Below are positions 1 to 9,500 of a DNA stretch of 64,000 bases, piece after piece. Positions within the stretch are counted from its first letter, which is position 1. The number at the start of each line of letters is the position of its first letter. Source of the stretch: Acidobacteriota bacterium (GTDB taxonomy: Bacteria; Acidobacteriota; Terriglobia; Terriglobales; SCQP01); the NCBI GenBank assembly GCA_027459505.1, contig DAIDIE010000022.1, positions 62,001 to 126,000 of the forward strand. The letters are read 5' to 3'. The notes under the pieces are model-generated. The model searched no databases, had not been told where the DNA came from, and worked only from the letters and a program-made list of their open reading frames with translations. The translations under genes were made by a program, and so were the position numbers.

Positions 1-327
1 GCCGCTGGCGTGGCCGCCGGGAGGCTTGAGCACATCGTCGATCTTGTAGGTACGGATCTTGCCCCACGGGCTCCCCGGCCCCCAGTCCTGCATGAAACGG
101 TCCATGGGATAGCGCCGCGGGTCGGCGTGCCAGAGGTAGTAGGCCATCTGATAATTGCCCTTCACGAGCGCGGTCATAAAGGCGTTTGCGCTGCGACGTG
201 CTTGGTAGTAGGGCCAGTAGAAGGTAACCGCCAGCGCGACAGCGACCACCACAATCACGATCAGGACAAAATTGCGCCGCCGGCGCGCGCCGCGCTCATC
301 GTAGACCTGTGAGTCCAGCAGTGTCAT
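1..327 (-). CDS. Membrane-anchored protein of unknown function, partial
   Basis: This ORF reads leftward off the window edge, so only about the first 109 codons are visible. The start ATG at 327 has an AGGG ribosome-binding site a few bases upstream. A short basic N-terminus (RRRR around residues 15-18) is followed by one hydrophobic helix (about residues 20-40, rich in Val and Ile), then a soluble part containing a PMDRFMQDWGPGSPWG stretch. It resembles, from memory, a conserved acidobacterial hypothetical family with one N-terminal anchor and an extracytoplasmic domain. The function is unknown and the C-terminus is missing. Confidence 0.7.
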   Translation of the reverse strand, partial: MTLLDSQVYDERGARRRRNFVLIVIVVVAVALAVTFYWPYYQARRSANAFMTALVKGNYQMAYYLWHADPRRYPMDRFMQDWGPGSPWGKIRTYKIDDVLKPPGGHASG

Positions 328-684
328 AGGTTTCCCTGCGAAGTTCTTGATGGGATGCCGGTGGTCGTGCCGCTTGACCACCCTCAGGGCGGGGCGGATT
401 CAACTCCGGCCCGCTCCATTCCACTCCCCTCATTTTAGCCCGGCAGGTTTGGCCATTGATGACGAGCGAGGTGGAGGCGCGGAGCGCCATGGCACGGAAG
501 TGGGCGGCGAACAGTGCAAAGTGTACAGTTCACCGTGAGACGTTGCGGTGCTTTGGCTTCGCGCACGATGTTGGTGCTGCGCACTGGATGCGTAGGGTGG
601 CAGGCAACGGCGAACGGTGCACAGCTTCGCGCAACGACGGATGGCCTCGAACCAGCCGGAATGTGCGAGCTAATGAGTAAAAGG
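328..684. other. Intergenic region with heptad repeats
   Basis: No convincing gene is visible here. Short ORFs on both strands lack ribosome-binding sites and family features. A run of four related heptamers (AACAGTG, CAAAGTG, TACAGTT, CACCGTG) lies at 510-537 and belongs to a dispersed heptad class also seen at 18340-18398, 26806-26826 and 31931-31951. Confidence 0.6.
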
Positions 685-1362
685 CTAGGCGCGCCGCCAA
701 CTGGCTTCCTCTGTGGGCGTGCAGTCTGCGCCAGCCGGCAATGCCAGCCGCGCTTCCAACAGGCGCAGCAGTTCTCTCCGGTAATCAGGCGTCGCCGCAT
801 GCTCGACGATTTGCAATAGCAGGCCGGGAGTCCTGATCAGGTAGTCCGGTTCATAGGGATGGGGCTCCAGCCGGCAACGGCCATCCCGCAACCAGATCAA
901 TTGCGCATCCGGCAACGATCGCCAACGGTACACCGCTACACCCAAACGGGTGCATGCCAGCAACATGCTTCCACCCGTAAGGAGGGATTGGATACCGGGC
1001 GGAACCCAGGGGTGCAGCAAGGGCAGGATGCAGTTTAGGCCGGTGGCCATGCCCAGCCAGCGCCAGACCATTGGCGACAACGGGTGGCGCATTGAGCGCG
1101 CGTCCCACCACATCCATGGTAGGAACAGCGCGGCCCCCATCCAGTAGTGGGCCATGAACTCGCCAAAAATACCGAACCACTGTCCTGGAATGTAAGACGA
1201 GAGTAAAAAAATTCCAAACTGGCTAACTCCCCAAAGCAGACGAAGCGAAGCTGGCAACAATGGCTTGCCCAGCCCCCGGCGCAGCAGCAGCGCAAGCAGC
1301 ATAACCTCCGCGCCAATTGCGGTAAGTTGCAACGAAAGGGCAGTGAGCGGAACTCCGTTCAT
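685..1362 (-). CDS. Predicted multi-pass membrane protein, unknown function
   Basis: The 225-residue product is strongly hydrophobic over about residues 5-150, with roughly five predicted membrane helices (LTAIGAEVMLLALLL, LLWGVSQFGIFLLSSY and others). It ends in a soluble, charged C-terminal tail of about 70 residues rich in Arg, Glu and Leu. The ATG at 1362 has a weak AGGT upstream. I do not recognise a family. It stands alone on the minus strand, divergent from the DUF4396 gene across a 640-base gap. The topology suggests an inner-membrane protein with a cytoplasmic tail. Confidence 0.6.
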   Translation of the reverse strand: MNGVPLTALSLQLTAIGAEVMLLALLLRRGLGKPLLPASLRLLWGVSQFGIFLLSSYIPGQWFGIFGEFMAHYWMGAALFLPWMWWDARSMRHPLSPMVWRWLGMATGLNCILPLLHPWVPPGIQSLLTGGSMLLACTRLGVAVYRWRSLPDAQLIWLRDGRCRLEPHPYEPDYLIRTPGLLLQIVEHAATPDYRRELLRLLEARLALPAGADCTPTEEASWRRA

Positions 1363-1999
1363 CTAAGCACCTGCGGAAAGGGGGTGAGGGTATGTTTGAA
1401 GCGTTCTGGCCACCCGTTCCCCCGGTCTGAACCGGGCACTGCATTCGCCACTTGCCACGGTAAAGAGTGGCCGCATTGAAAATCAGTCTGGCCAAATTCG
1501 TCGTGGCGGTTCACCCAAGTTCGTTACGGAACGGACCGGCGCCCGCCGGCAGCGCCAATCGCGCCCTGACGAACTTGGGCCTATCCTAACGCAATCACCA
1601 AGGGGTGCAACATCGATTTTGTGTGCGTTCGAACAAACATATCGCACTGTCCCATTTTGGAACTCCGGGCGGAGCCGAGTACAGGAGAGCGCCGCTCAGT
1701 GATAGGGACGGGAGTTGTTGTGGCATGAGCGTCGCCATACCGGTGTGTTGTCCATAGCCTGCTAGTAACAGCAGCTTTCCTGGATTCATCAAACTTGCAA
1801 AAGCGGCCACACCGCCGCGAGGTCCCCGGCTTCGCTGACAAGATGGTGGAAAACCTCGAGCCGGCTGGTATTCATTTTGGGCGGGGCAAAAAGGTGGCCT
1901 CATAATCCTGTGCGGGCGGGAGTGCGGTCTGCAACAGACAGATAGACACTCCCGCCTGAAGAAACAACCCGCCCGGGACGGCAAGGCATTCCAACCCTT
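1363..1999. other. Intergenic region with an 11-bp inverted repeat
   Basis: This 637-base gap between divergent genes has no supported coding sequence; a long minus-strand ORF through it continues across the DUF4396 gene and looks like a shadow. The visible structure is a perfect 11-bp inverted repeat, CCCAAGTTCGT at 1514-1524 and ACGAACTTGGG at 1569-1579. An inner GGCGC/GCGCC stem lies between the arms, giving a nested hairpin of about 66 bases. Confidence 0.55.
1514..1579. repeat. Perfect 11-bp inverted repeat, nested hairpin
   Basis: The arms CCCAAGTTCGT (1514-1524) and ACGAACTTGGG (1569-1579) are exact reverse complements, and an inner GGCGC...GCGCC stem (1539-1557) could extend the fold. 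There is no T-tract, so it is not a typical intrinsic terminator. It could be a transcript-leader structure, a regulatory palindrome or the remains of a tiny mobile repeat. Confidence 0.5.
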
Positions 2000-2764
2000 A
2001 TGTCGCCCTACCCGGAGTGGCTTCACTTTGTGAGCTGGATTGGGCTCTCGCTGGCGTTCATCTGCTTTCTCATCATCGCTGCCGACGAGATTCGCCGTCC
2101 GCAAAAGATGATGGTGATGAACTTCGTGTGGCCGGTCACGGCGCTCTACTTCGGTCCCTTGGCGCTTTGGGCCTATTTCCGGGTCGCCACCGAAAGCACC
2201 CGTCAGGCCGAGGCGGTGATGCGGCACGGTCACAGCGGCGAGACAAGCCGCGAAATCGAGCGCCTCGAGAGCCACCCGGCTACGCCGACGCAGATCGCGG
2301 TGGGGGTGAGCCATTGCGGGGCCGGCTGTACGCTGGGCGACATTCTTGCCGAGTGGGGCATATTTTTGTTCGGCATGAACATCGTTGGCGAATTTGGAAC
2401 AAAGTTGCTGCTGGATCTGCTGGCCGCCTGGAGCCTCGGGATCGTATACCAATACTTCACCATCGTTCCCATGCGCGGCCTTTCGGCAGGGCAGGGCATT
2501 CGCGCAGCCATCAAGGCTGATACTATTTCTATCCTCGCATTCGAAGTCGGCCTGTTCTCATGGATGGCGCTGTCCTATTACGTGTTCTTTCCGGCGCCGC
2601 ATCTGAGAACGAATGAGGCGGTCACCTGGTTCATGATGCAGATCGGGATGATCATCGGCTTCATCACGGCTTATCCCGCCACCAAGTGGTTGTTGAACAA
2701 GGGGTGGAAGGAGAAGATGCCCGAAACGCCGCGGGCGGCGCACCGGTTGGAACGAGTGGCCTGA
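2000..2764 (+). CDS. DUF4396 domain-containing membrane protein
   Basis: The 254-residue product has hydrophobic helices near residues 10-30 and 42-62, a hydrophilic loop, then a conserved SHCGAGCTLGDILAEW stretch (about residues 104-119) that starts a second helical block. This His/Cys-containing motif followed by four helices is characteristic of the DUF4396 family, whose biochemical role is not established; the paired Cys and His could bind a metal. The start ATG at 2000 gives a sensible N-terminus (MSPYPEW). A second membrane-protein gene follows after 59 bases on the same strand and may be co-transcribed. Confidence 0.8.
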   Translation: MSPYPEWLHFVSWIGLSLAFICFLIIAADEIRRPQKMMVMNFVWPVTALYFGPLALWAYFRVATESTRQAEAVMRHGHSGETSREIERLESHPATPTQIAVGVSHCGAGCTLGDILAEWGIFLFGMNIVGEFGTKLLLDLLAAWSLGIVYQYFTIVPMRGLSAGQGIRAAIKADTISILAFEVGLFSWMALSYYVFFPAPHLRTNEAVTWFMMQIGMIIGFITAYPATKWLLNKGWKEKMPETPRAAHRLERVA

Positions 2765-2823
2765 ACGTTTTTGCCCCGGCAGTCGTGGACAACCTGGGCG
2801 AAAGCGGCAACATCGCCAGCAAC

Positions 2824-3537
2824 ATGGCCGAACCCACGCCTTCCAGGAAAGAGGCCGATTCCATCCGTCCCCTGGCTCCAGAAGCCAATCTGGTGCGCAT
2901 TGTGCTCCGTCCACTCGGCAGCGCGATGCCCATAGGCCTGCTGGGCTATGGCGCGGGAGTGCTGCTGCCGGCGCTGCTGGGCCTACACTGGATTCCGGCG
3001 GCGCAGAGCGGCTTCATTGGTTTGATGCTGCTGGTCTTCAGCGTTCCTCTCCTGTGGGGCGCCTCTGTTTTGAGCCTGCTCGGGCGCGACGCTCTGGAAG
3101 GCACAACCATGGCGGCCTATGGCGGCGTGTGGATGGTTTTGGGGTTGTTTCTGCTCCGCCACCACTTGAGTGAAAGATTCGTGGCCATGGGGGTGTTCGC
3201 CTGCCTGGCGGCGGGAACAACCTTGACGCTGGGAGTACTCGCCTGGCACAGCAAGCGGCTGATGGCTGTCATCTTGTGGATTTCGTTTCTGCGCTTCGCG
3301 CTGATGGGGGCCAGCTTGTGCGGCGCTCAGGGGGTGGGTCAAGCGGGTAATTGGGTGGCGCTCCCGCTGGCGGCACTGGCCTTCTACGGCGCGGTGGCGT
3401 TCCTTGTCGAGGATATGACCGGCAAGCCGCTGCTGCCTGTATTCCGCCAGTCCACCAGCAAACTGGCGGTCGAGGGCGGTCTCGTTGATCAGTTGCGGCA
3501 GATCTACCGCGAAGCTGGAGTCCGCAAGCGGCTCTGA
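2824..3537 (+). CDS. Six-helix membrane protein resembling GPR1/FUN34/SatP acetate transporters
   Basis: The 237-residue product has about six hydrophobic segments after a charged 30-residue N-terminus. The first helix block (RPLGSAMPIGLLGYGAGVLL) and the later AAYGGVWMVLGLFLL segment resemble the LGLxxFGxTT and xxYGxFWxxLG patterns of the acetate/succinate uptake family. The family's NPAPLGL signature is not intact, so the substrate is uncertain. An upstream in-frame start at 2686 would overlap the DUF4396 gene; the ATG at 2824 removes the overlap and gives a normal N-terminus. It probably sits in one transcription unit with the DUF4396 gene. Confidence 0.6.
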   Translation: MAEPTPSRKEADSIRPLAPEANLVRIVLRPLGSAMPIGLLGYGAGVLLPALLGLHWIPAAQSGFIGLMLLVFSVPLLWGASVLSLLGRDALEGTTMAAYGGVWMVLGLFLLRHHLSERFVAMGVFACLAAGTTLTLGVLAWHSKRLMAVILWISFLRFALMGASLCGAQGVGQAGNWVALPLAALAFYGAVAFLVEDMTGKPLLPVFRQSTSKLAVEGGLVDQLRQIYREAGVRKRL

Positions 3538-3683
3538 AGGCGGGCAGTTTCTATCACCGAGGCTGCCTTTGACCATCAGGGCGCCGCGGTGCGGGCCAGA
3601 GGGACTTACTAGCGGTAAGCGCGCGCAGAGTGCGTAAGGAGGGTTTGCGGCAGCGATGGACACTCGGTGGCGGAGCGCTCAAT

Positions 3684-3728
3684 ACGAGCCGGGGTGAGTC
3701 GAGCTGATTTCAATTTGAAATCGCAGGC
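3684..3728 (+). repeat. R2 repeat, short 5' fragment
   Basis: This copy begins ACGAGCC, runs through GAGTCGAGCTGATTTCAATTT and ends GAAATCGCAGGC. It keeps the R2 hairpin, whose arms are GATTTC and GAAATC, but not the rest of the element. It lies between the convergent ends of the transporter-like gene and the Nudix gene. Confidence 0.6.
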
Positions 3729-3752
3729 ACTTCGCGCGCAGCCCGGCTGAAC

Positions 3753-4241
3753 TCAAGCGGGCGACGGCTTATCCCCGAGCGCCGCTTCCAGGCAGTCCAG
3801 AAACGGCAGCTCCGACGCGTGCAGCCGTTGGCGGGCTTCAGCGAGAGTGAAATAGGCTGCGCGCTCGACCTCTGGAAAACTTTGCCGGCGTCCTGAACGC
3901 GGCGGCCACTCCATTTCAAACTGATTGCTCCGTAACTGCGCCGGATCAACCTCACCCTGCGCGGCAAAGGCCAGCATGCGCTTGCCACTGGCTTTACGCA
4001 GTTCTCCCAAAGCCAGCAGCGGGCCAGAGGGGAGCGGAAAGCCCGTCTCCTCTTCGAACTCCCGCAGCGCGCCGTCAACCGGTTCCTCGCCTTCCTTGAG
4101 TTCGCCTTTCGGAATAAACCAGGCGCCGCGTTTTTTCCAGATGGGTCCGCCAGGATAGACCAGCAGCACTTGAAGCTCAAAGCTCGCGGCGGCCGCGGCG
4201 TGGAACCGGTAAAGCACGATGCCCGCACTGGTTTTGGGCAT
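3753..4241 (-). CDS. Nudix hydrolase
   Basis: The 162-residue product carries a complete Nudix box at residues 46-68 (G46, E52, R60-E61, E64-E65, G67), matching GX5EX7REUXEEXGU, so the metal-binding catalytic Glu residues are present. Nudix enzymes hydrolyse a nucleoside diphosphate linked to another group. The N-terminus MPKTSAGIVLYR resembles the subgroup that includes diadenosine polyphosphate hydrolases, but the substrate cannot be read from sequence. A longer frame reaches upstream to 4346; I chose the ATG at 4241 because the Nudix fold begins there. It lies just downstream of the DJ-1-like gene on the same strand. Confidence 0.85.
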   Translation of the reverse strand: MPKTSAGIVLYRFHAAAAASFELQVLLVYPGGPIWKKRGAWFIPKGELKEGEEPVDGALREFEEETGFPLPSGPLLALGELRKASGKRMLAFAAQGEVDPAQLRSNQFEMEWPPRSGRRQSFPEVERAAYFTLAEARQRLHASELPFLDCLEAALGDKPSPA

Positions 4242-4291
4242 AATAGCGGGTGGAAAAGCCGGTGAAAAACGCTCAAAAAACAGCCTAGCTC

Positions 4292-5008
4292 TTAGCGCGC
4301 CTGACTGGCTTGCGCCTGGTCCAGCTTCGCGGCGGCTCGGCGGCATGCCTCCTCGCGGCGCTGCAGCAGCGGGGCCATGCGGTTTTTCACCCGTTCGGTC
4401 ACGTGCTGCGGCGCGCGATCCGGATGCCCGGTGCCGAAGGGCGGCTGGGGAACGTATTCCAAAGAAAGTTCAATTGCCGCCGCGGTCTCCTCGTCGGTGA
4501 GCATGGCGGCAAGGCGCAGGGCAAAGTCCAGTCCCGAAGTCACGCCTCCGGCGGTGATGCGATTCCCGTCAATGCAGATGCGTGTGTCCTCCGGCATGGC
4601 GCCGAAGAGCTGTAGCAAGGATAGCGATGCCCAGTGCGTGGTGGCGTGAAAGCCGTGTAGCAATCCGGCCGCACCCAGTATGAGGGCGCCCGTACATACC
4701 GAGGTCACGTACTCGGCCTGCTCGCCCTGCTGCCGCACCCACGCCAGAACCGTGTCATCATCCATGAGCGCCACCTGTCCCGGTCCTCCGGGAACGCAGA
4801 GTACCTGCAGTGCGGGGCACTCGGCCAGTGTCGTAGTGGGCTGCAACTTCAGCCCGCAGTCACTCTCAATCGGCTCTAGCTCCTTCCACACCAAATGCAC
4901 ATTGGTGTTGGGAATGCGCGTGAATACTTCCATCGGGCCGGCCAGGTCCAGTTGCGTGAGTTTGGGAAAAAGCAGGAGTCCGATCTCCAGCTGCGAGCTC
5001 CGTGACAT
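4292..5008 (-). CDS. DJ-1/PfpI family protein, isonitrile hydratase-like
   Basis: The 238-residue product has the DJ-1/PfpI class I glutamine-amidotransferase-like fold. The nucleophile elbow is SVCTGALILGAAGLL with the candidate catalytic Cys at residue 105, followed by HATTHW and a TAGGVTSGLDFAL segment. That order (VCTGxLxLxAAGLL, TTHW, GVTAGxD) is typical of isonitrile (cyclohexyl-isocyanide) hydratases, which add water to isonitriles to give N-formyl compounds. The family also contains AraC-linked sensors, but no DNA-binding domain is present here. The Nudix gene follows after 50 bases. Confidence 0.75.
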   Translation of the reverse strand: MSRSSQLEIGLLLFPKLTQLDLAGPMEVFTRIPNTNVHLVWKELEPIESDCGLKLQPTTTLAECPALQVLCVPGGPGQVALMDDDTVLAWVRQQGEQAEYVTSVCTGALILGAAGLLHGFHATTHWASLSLLQLFGAMPEDTRICIDGNRITAGGVTSGLDFALRLAAMLTDEETAAAIELSLEYVPQPPFGTGHPDRAPQHVTERVKNRMAPLLQRREEACRRAAAKLDQAQASQAR

Positions 5009-5121
5009 TTAACGATTATATAAGAGCGCCACCGTGCCGGTGCGCAAAGGGCTGGCGTTTACAAGAAAGCCGGGAAGATGCATGGCTGCAGCCCGCGCCG
5101 GCGCCGGGGACGGGTGTGGAC

Positions 5122-6516
5122 CTACTGACGCTTTGTCGCTAACCACTCTGCGCGCCCGGCTTTCACTACCGTGTTGCGCGATTTCGGGCCCGGCTCCTGT
5201 TCGCTCCACACGCCGTAGACGCGGCCACCGTAAGCGGCGATTCCGGTGTAGTCGCCAATGAAGTCTCCTTTGGCGTCAAAGCCTGTGCCATCCCAGAGAT
5301 AGTTCTGGAAACTCCGTCCGCCATCGGTTGAGCGCGCGACGACCACTTGCGCCTTGACGTTGTCTGGATCGTTGCGGCGATCGTAATACACCAGGTAAAT
5401 ATCCGGGTTCTGGGGATCGGCGGCCATCCATTGGAAGAACTGGTCGGCGCCATCGTGCAGCGGGTCATTGTTGACCCGCACCGGCGCGGACCAGTGCTTG
5501 CCGTTGTCATAGGAATGCAGGCAGAAAACATCCACGTCGCCATTACGGTAATCCGCAAAGCTGACGTAAAGCCGCTTCTTGCGATCACGGCCTCCGCCGC
5601 TGACAATCTGTGGAAAACCGTTGGCGCGATCGATTGCGGTGACCTGAAAAAAGGGCGGCCCGATACGGGTCAGATCGCGCGTCTTCCTGAAATGTTTGCC
5701 TCCATCGTGGGAACTGGTGTAGACGACATGCTGGCCGTCGCTCCAGACCATGTGTACGTGGCCATCACGCGTGACCACTCCATCAGTGCCTTCCACGGCG
5801 CCATTGTCATCACGCGGCAGGCCGGGATGCGTGCTGATCACGATGGGCGCCGACCAACTGCGTCCGCCATTGGCGGAGTGGGAAAACAAAATCACCGTCT
5901 TATCGAGCTGAAACTCGGTCCAGCCCATGTACAGGCGTCCGCTGTACTTGCCGCTGGTCTGGTCGGCGAAGATGTAGGGTTTGTCTTCGAAGGGGATGCC
6001 GGGGCGGGTGGGATGGTAGATCACCGCGTAGCGGCGCGACCAGGTCTGGCCCCCATCCGTTGAACGGCGGACGAAGATGCCGTTGCGGGTGGCGTTGTGG
6101 CCCCAGTACTCGTCGGTTCCCAGACGGTCAAAGGCGATGTAGCAGAGGTAGGCCGCGCCATGCGGTCCAAAGGTCACCGAAACGTCACCGGAAACGCGCA
6201 ACGCATGCGGAACGCGCAACAGCCCCTTGTGCCAGCTCCGCCCCCCGTCGAGAGAATAGACCGGCGTCGCTTTCACCTGATAGGCCGCCACCAGGTTGAG
6301 CGGATTGCGTGGATTGACGGCAATCGAGGGCTCGTCGTGAAAGCCCGGCCGCCGGTTGAGCGCCACGATCGCCATTTCCGGCGCCGGTGGCAACGCCGCA
6401 ACGGCCGTTGCGGTGACGCTTGCTTGCGGGGCAGAGGAGTGTTTTTGTGCCGCAAGCGGCAGCGTGAGTAAAACCGCGGCACAAGGAACCAGGCGCAGAA
6501 GTTTCAGAGAGCTCAT
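5122..6516 (-). CDS. Secreted sialidase-superfamily (BNR-repeat) protein
   Basis: The 464-residue product starts with a signal peptide (MSSLKLLRLVPCAAVLLTLPLAAQ). It then carries repeated Asp-box motifs of the S-x-D-G-G-x-x-W type (SLDGGRSW, STDGGQTW, HSANGGRSW, SYDNGKHW, STDGGRSF), which mark a six-bladed sialidase-type propeller. No complete catalytic Arg triad can be assigned, so it may be an exo-sialidase or another extracellular glycan-binding propeller. An alternative TTG start two codons upstream is possible. It precedes no obvious partner and is separated from the dehydrogenase gene by about 35 bases. Confidence 0.75.
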   Translation of the reverse strand: MSSLKLLRLVPCAAVLLTLPLAAQKHSSAPQASVTATAVAALPPAPEMAIVALNRRPGFHDEPSIAVNPRNPLNLVAAYQVKATPVYSLDGGRSWHKGLLRVPHALRVSGDVSVTFGPHGAAYLCYIAFDRLGTDEYWGHNATRNGIFVRRSTDGGQTWSRRYAVIYHPTRPGIPFEDKPYIFADQTSGKYSGRLYMGWTEFQLDKTVILFSHSANGGRSWSAPIVISTHPGLPRDDNGAVEGTDGVVTRDGHVHMVWSDGQHVVYTSSHDGGKHFRKTRDLTRIGPPFFQVTAIDRANGFPQIVSGGGRDRKKRLYVSFADYRNGDVDVFCLHSYDNGKHWSAPVRVNNDPLHDGADQFFQWMAADPQNPDIYLVYYDRRNDPDNVKAQVVVARSTDGGRSFQNYLWDGTGFDAKGDFIGDYTGIAAYGGRVYGVWSEQEPGPKSRNTVVKAGRAEWLATKRQ

Positions 6517-6551
6517 GGCCAATGCCCAGTATAGCTACTGAGCGAGTGGCG

Positions 6552-9500
6552 CTAATCCGCGGCCGATTCCAGCCGCTTCAGAACTCCATCCAGAATCTGC
6601 TTCTGTTCACGCTGATGGCGGCGCAGTGAGCCGGTGGCCGGGCTCGAAGATGCCTCGCGGCCAGCGTATTGCAGCTTGCGTTCTCCGAGCAATGCGCCAA
6701 GGTTGGGCTCCAAGTAGCGCCATGCGCCCATGTTGGCGGGCTCTTCCTGCATCCATATCCATTCCCGGACGCCCTTAAAGCGCGCAATCTCCTCTTTCAA
6801 CTGGCGGACTGGCAATGGGTAAAGCTGCTCGACGCGAATGACCGCGGTGGTATCGTCGTTGGCCTCGCGGCGCGCCTTGAGCAGGTCGTAAAAGACCTTG
6901 CCGCAGCAGAACACCACGCGCTGAGCCTTTGCGGGCGCCACCTCGTGTTCGCCGATGACTGGTTGAAAAGCGCCAGAGGTGAACTGCTCAAAGGGAGAGG
7001 CAACTTCCGGATGCCGCAGCAGGCTCTTGGGGGTGAAAACGATCAGTGGCTGCCGGTAGGCGCCCCCCACCACGTCTCCTAATCCCTGCCGCCGCAGTAG
7101 GTGAAAATATTGCGCCGCGGTGGTGCAGTTGGCGACCTGCAGATTGTTATCGGCGCACAGTTGCAGGAAGCGTTCCATCCGTCCGCTGGAGTGCTCTGGT
7201 CCCTGGCCTTCGTAGGCATGCGGTAACAGCATCACCAGGCCGCTGTGCCGCTTCCATTTCCGCGCCGCGGCCACCAGAAACTGATCGATGATGACCTGAG
7301 CGCCGTTAGCGAAATCGCCAAACTGCGCCTCCCACAGCACCAGCGCATTGGGGTGCGTCATCGAGTAACCGAATTCAAATCCCAGCGCCGCTTCTTCCGA
7401 AAGCAGACTGTCGTGGATGCTGAATGGCGCCTGCCCCGCACTCACATTGCTCAACGGCACATAACAGGCACCGGTCTGATAATCGTAAAGCCGCGCGTGG
7501 CGGTGACTGAACGTTCCGCGCCCCACATCCTGACCGGTAAAGCGGATGGGCGTGCCGCCGGCCAGCAGGGAACCGAGCGCCAGCGACTCGGCCAGTGACC
7601 AGTCGATGGCTGCCCTCTCGCGCACCGCCTCGCAACGTTTTTCCAGGGCGTGCTTGAGTTTGGGGTGAACCGTGAAGCCCTCCGGCCGCCGGTCCAGCGC
7701 CGCGCCCACTTCCGACAGAACTTCCGCTGGCACCGCGGTATCGATCACGGGCTTCTCGGCGGCTTCGCCGGCTCCAGCCGCCGGGGCGCCGCTGGTGGCA
7801 GTCTTGTCGGGAACCGCCGCGCCCAGGATGGCCATCGTCTGTTTCCACAGCCGCTCCGGTTCTTCCGGGTCGATCACTTTATCGCCGACCAGCTTGCCGC
7901 CGTAGATGACGCGCACCGACGGATGCTGGTCAATGTTGCGATACAACACTGGCTGCGTGAGGGTGGGATCGTCGCCTTCGTTGTGCCCGTGACGGCGATA
8001 ACAGACCAGATCCAGGACCACGTCTTTATGGAAATGATGGCGGAAATAGAAAGCGAGCTCGATGGCGCGCATCACCGCGTCGGGATCGTCACCGTTCACG
8101 TGGAAAATCGGGGCTTGTACCATGCGCGCCACATCGGTCGAGTACAGGCTGGAGCGCGCGTCCGCCGGTGAGGTGGTGAAGCCGATCTTGTTGTTCACCA
8201 CGATATGCACTGTGCCGCCGGTGGTATAGCCTTCGAGCTGCGATAAATTGAGCGTCTCCGCCACGACGCCCTGGCCGGCAAAGGCGGCGTCGCCATGGAT
8301 CAGGATGGGCAGCACCCGGCTGCCATCGCTGTCTTGAATCAGTTCCTGGCGAGCCCGCGCGGCGCCCTCCAGCACTGGGTCGACCGCCTCCAAATGGCTG
8401 GGGTTGGGAACCACCGTAACCGCGACGCTCTTGCCTTCAGGGGTCTCGTGCCTTCCCGCGGCGCCCAGGTGATACTTCACATCGCCAGAACCCTCCACCG
8501 AGTTGGGATCGGCGTCCTCAAACTTGGCAAACATCGTGCTCATCGGCTGGCCCACCGTGTTGCACAACACGTTCAGCCGGCCGCGGTGCGCCATGCCGAT
8601 CAGCACCTCTTCGGCGCCGCAGCCGGTAGCCAGGTTCAGCAGGTGATCGAGAGCGGGAATCAGGGTTTCCGCACCTTCCAGCGAAAAGCGCTTGTGGCCC
8701 ACGTAGCGCGTGTGCAGCATCCGTTCGAAGGCTTCCGCGTGGGTCAACTTGTCGAGAACGCGCTTGCGCAGCGCCGGCTCCAGGGGCCATTGATTGCGGG
8801 TTGGCTCCATGCGGTCCTGCAGCCAGGTGCGCTGATCGAGCTGGGGCAGGTGCATGAACTCGCAGGAGAGGGTGCCGCAGTAAGTGGCGCGCAGGATCGA
8901 CAGGATCTCGCGCAACGACATCAGTTTCTCGTCGCCGGTGGGATGCCAGGGCGAAGCCGATGGCTCATTTAGCCGGCGATTGCCATCACCGCTGATCGAG
9001 GTGAGGAACTTGCGGTCCAGATCCCATAGGGAAAGGCTGTAATAGCTCGGGTCCAGTTCCGGATGCTCCAGCGGCGTAAAGTCCAGCGGATCGACATTGG
9101 CCAGCAGATGCCCGCGCACCCGGAAGGCGTGGACGAGCTGAAACACCGCGGCTTGCTGCCGGATCTGGTCCAATTCGGCACTGGCGCCGGTCAAGGCCAG
9201 CGGGTGTGCGTCGACCGACCAGGCGACTGGCTTGAAGGGCACCTGCAGGTCCGCGAATATGCGGTCGTAAAACTCATGCTTACCGAGCAGCAACTCGTTC
9301 ACCAGCGCCAGGAAGGCGCCCGACTCCGCGCCTTGAATCACCCGGTGGTCGTAGGTGCAGGATAAGGTGACGGTCTTGCCCACGCCCAGCGAGTGCATGG
9401 TCGTCTCCGGCATGCCCTCGAAGCCGGCCGGATAGGCGACCGCGCCGGCGGCGATGATGGCGCCCTGCCCGGGCATCAGCCGCGGCACCGACGAGCGCGT

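Noticed and set aside
1595..2452. 285-residue minus-strand ORF across the DUF4396 gene
   Set aside because: It overlaps a better-supported gene and has no hydrophobic pattern, family motif or ribosome-binding site.
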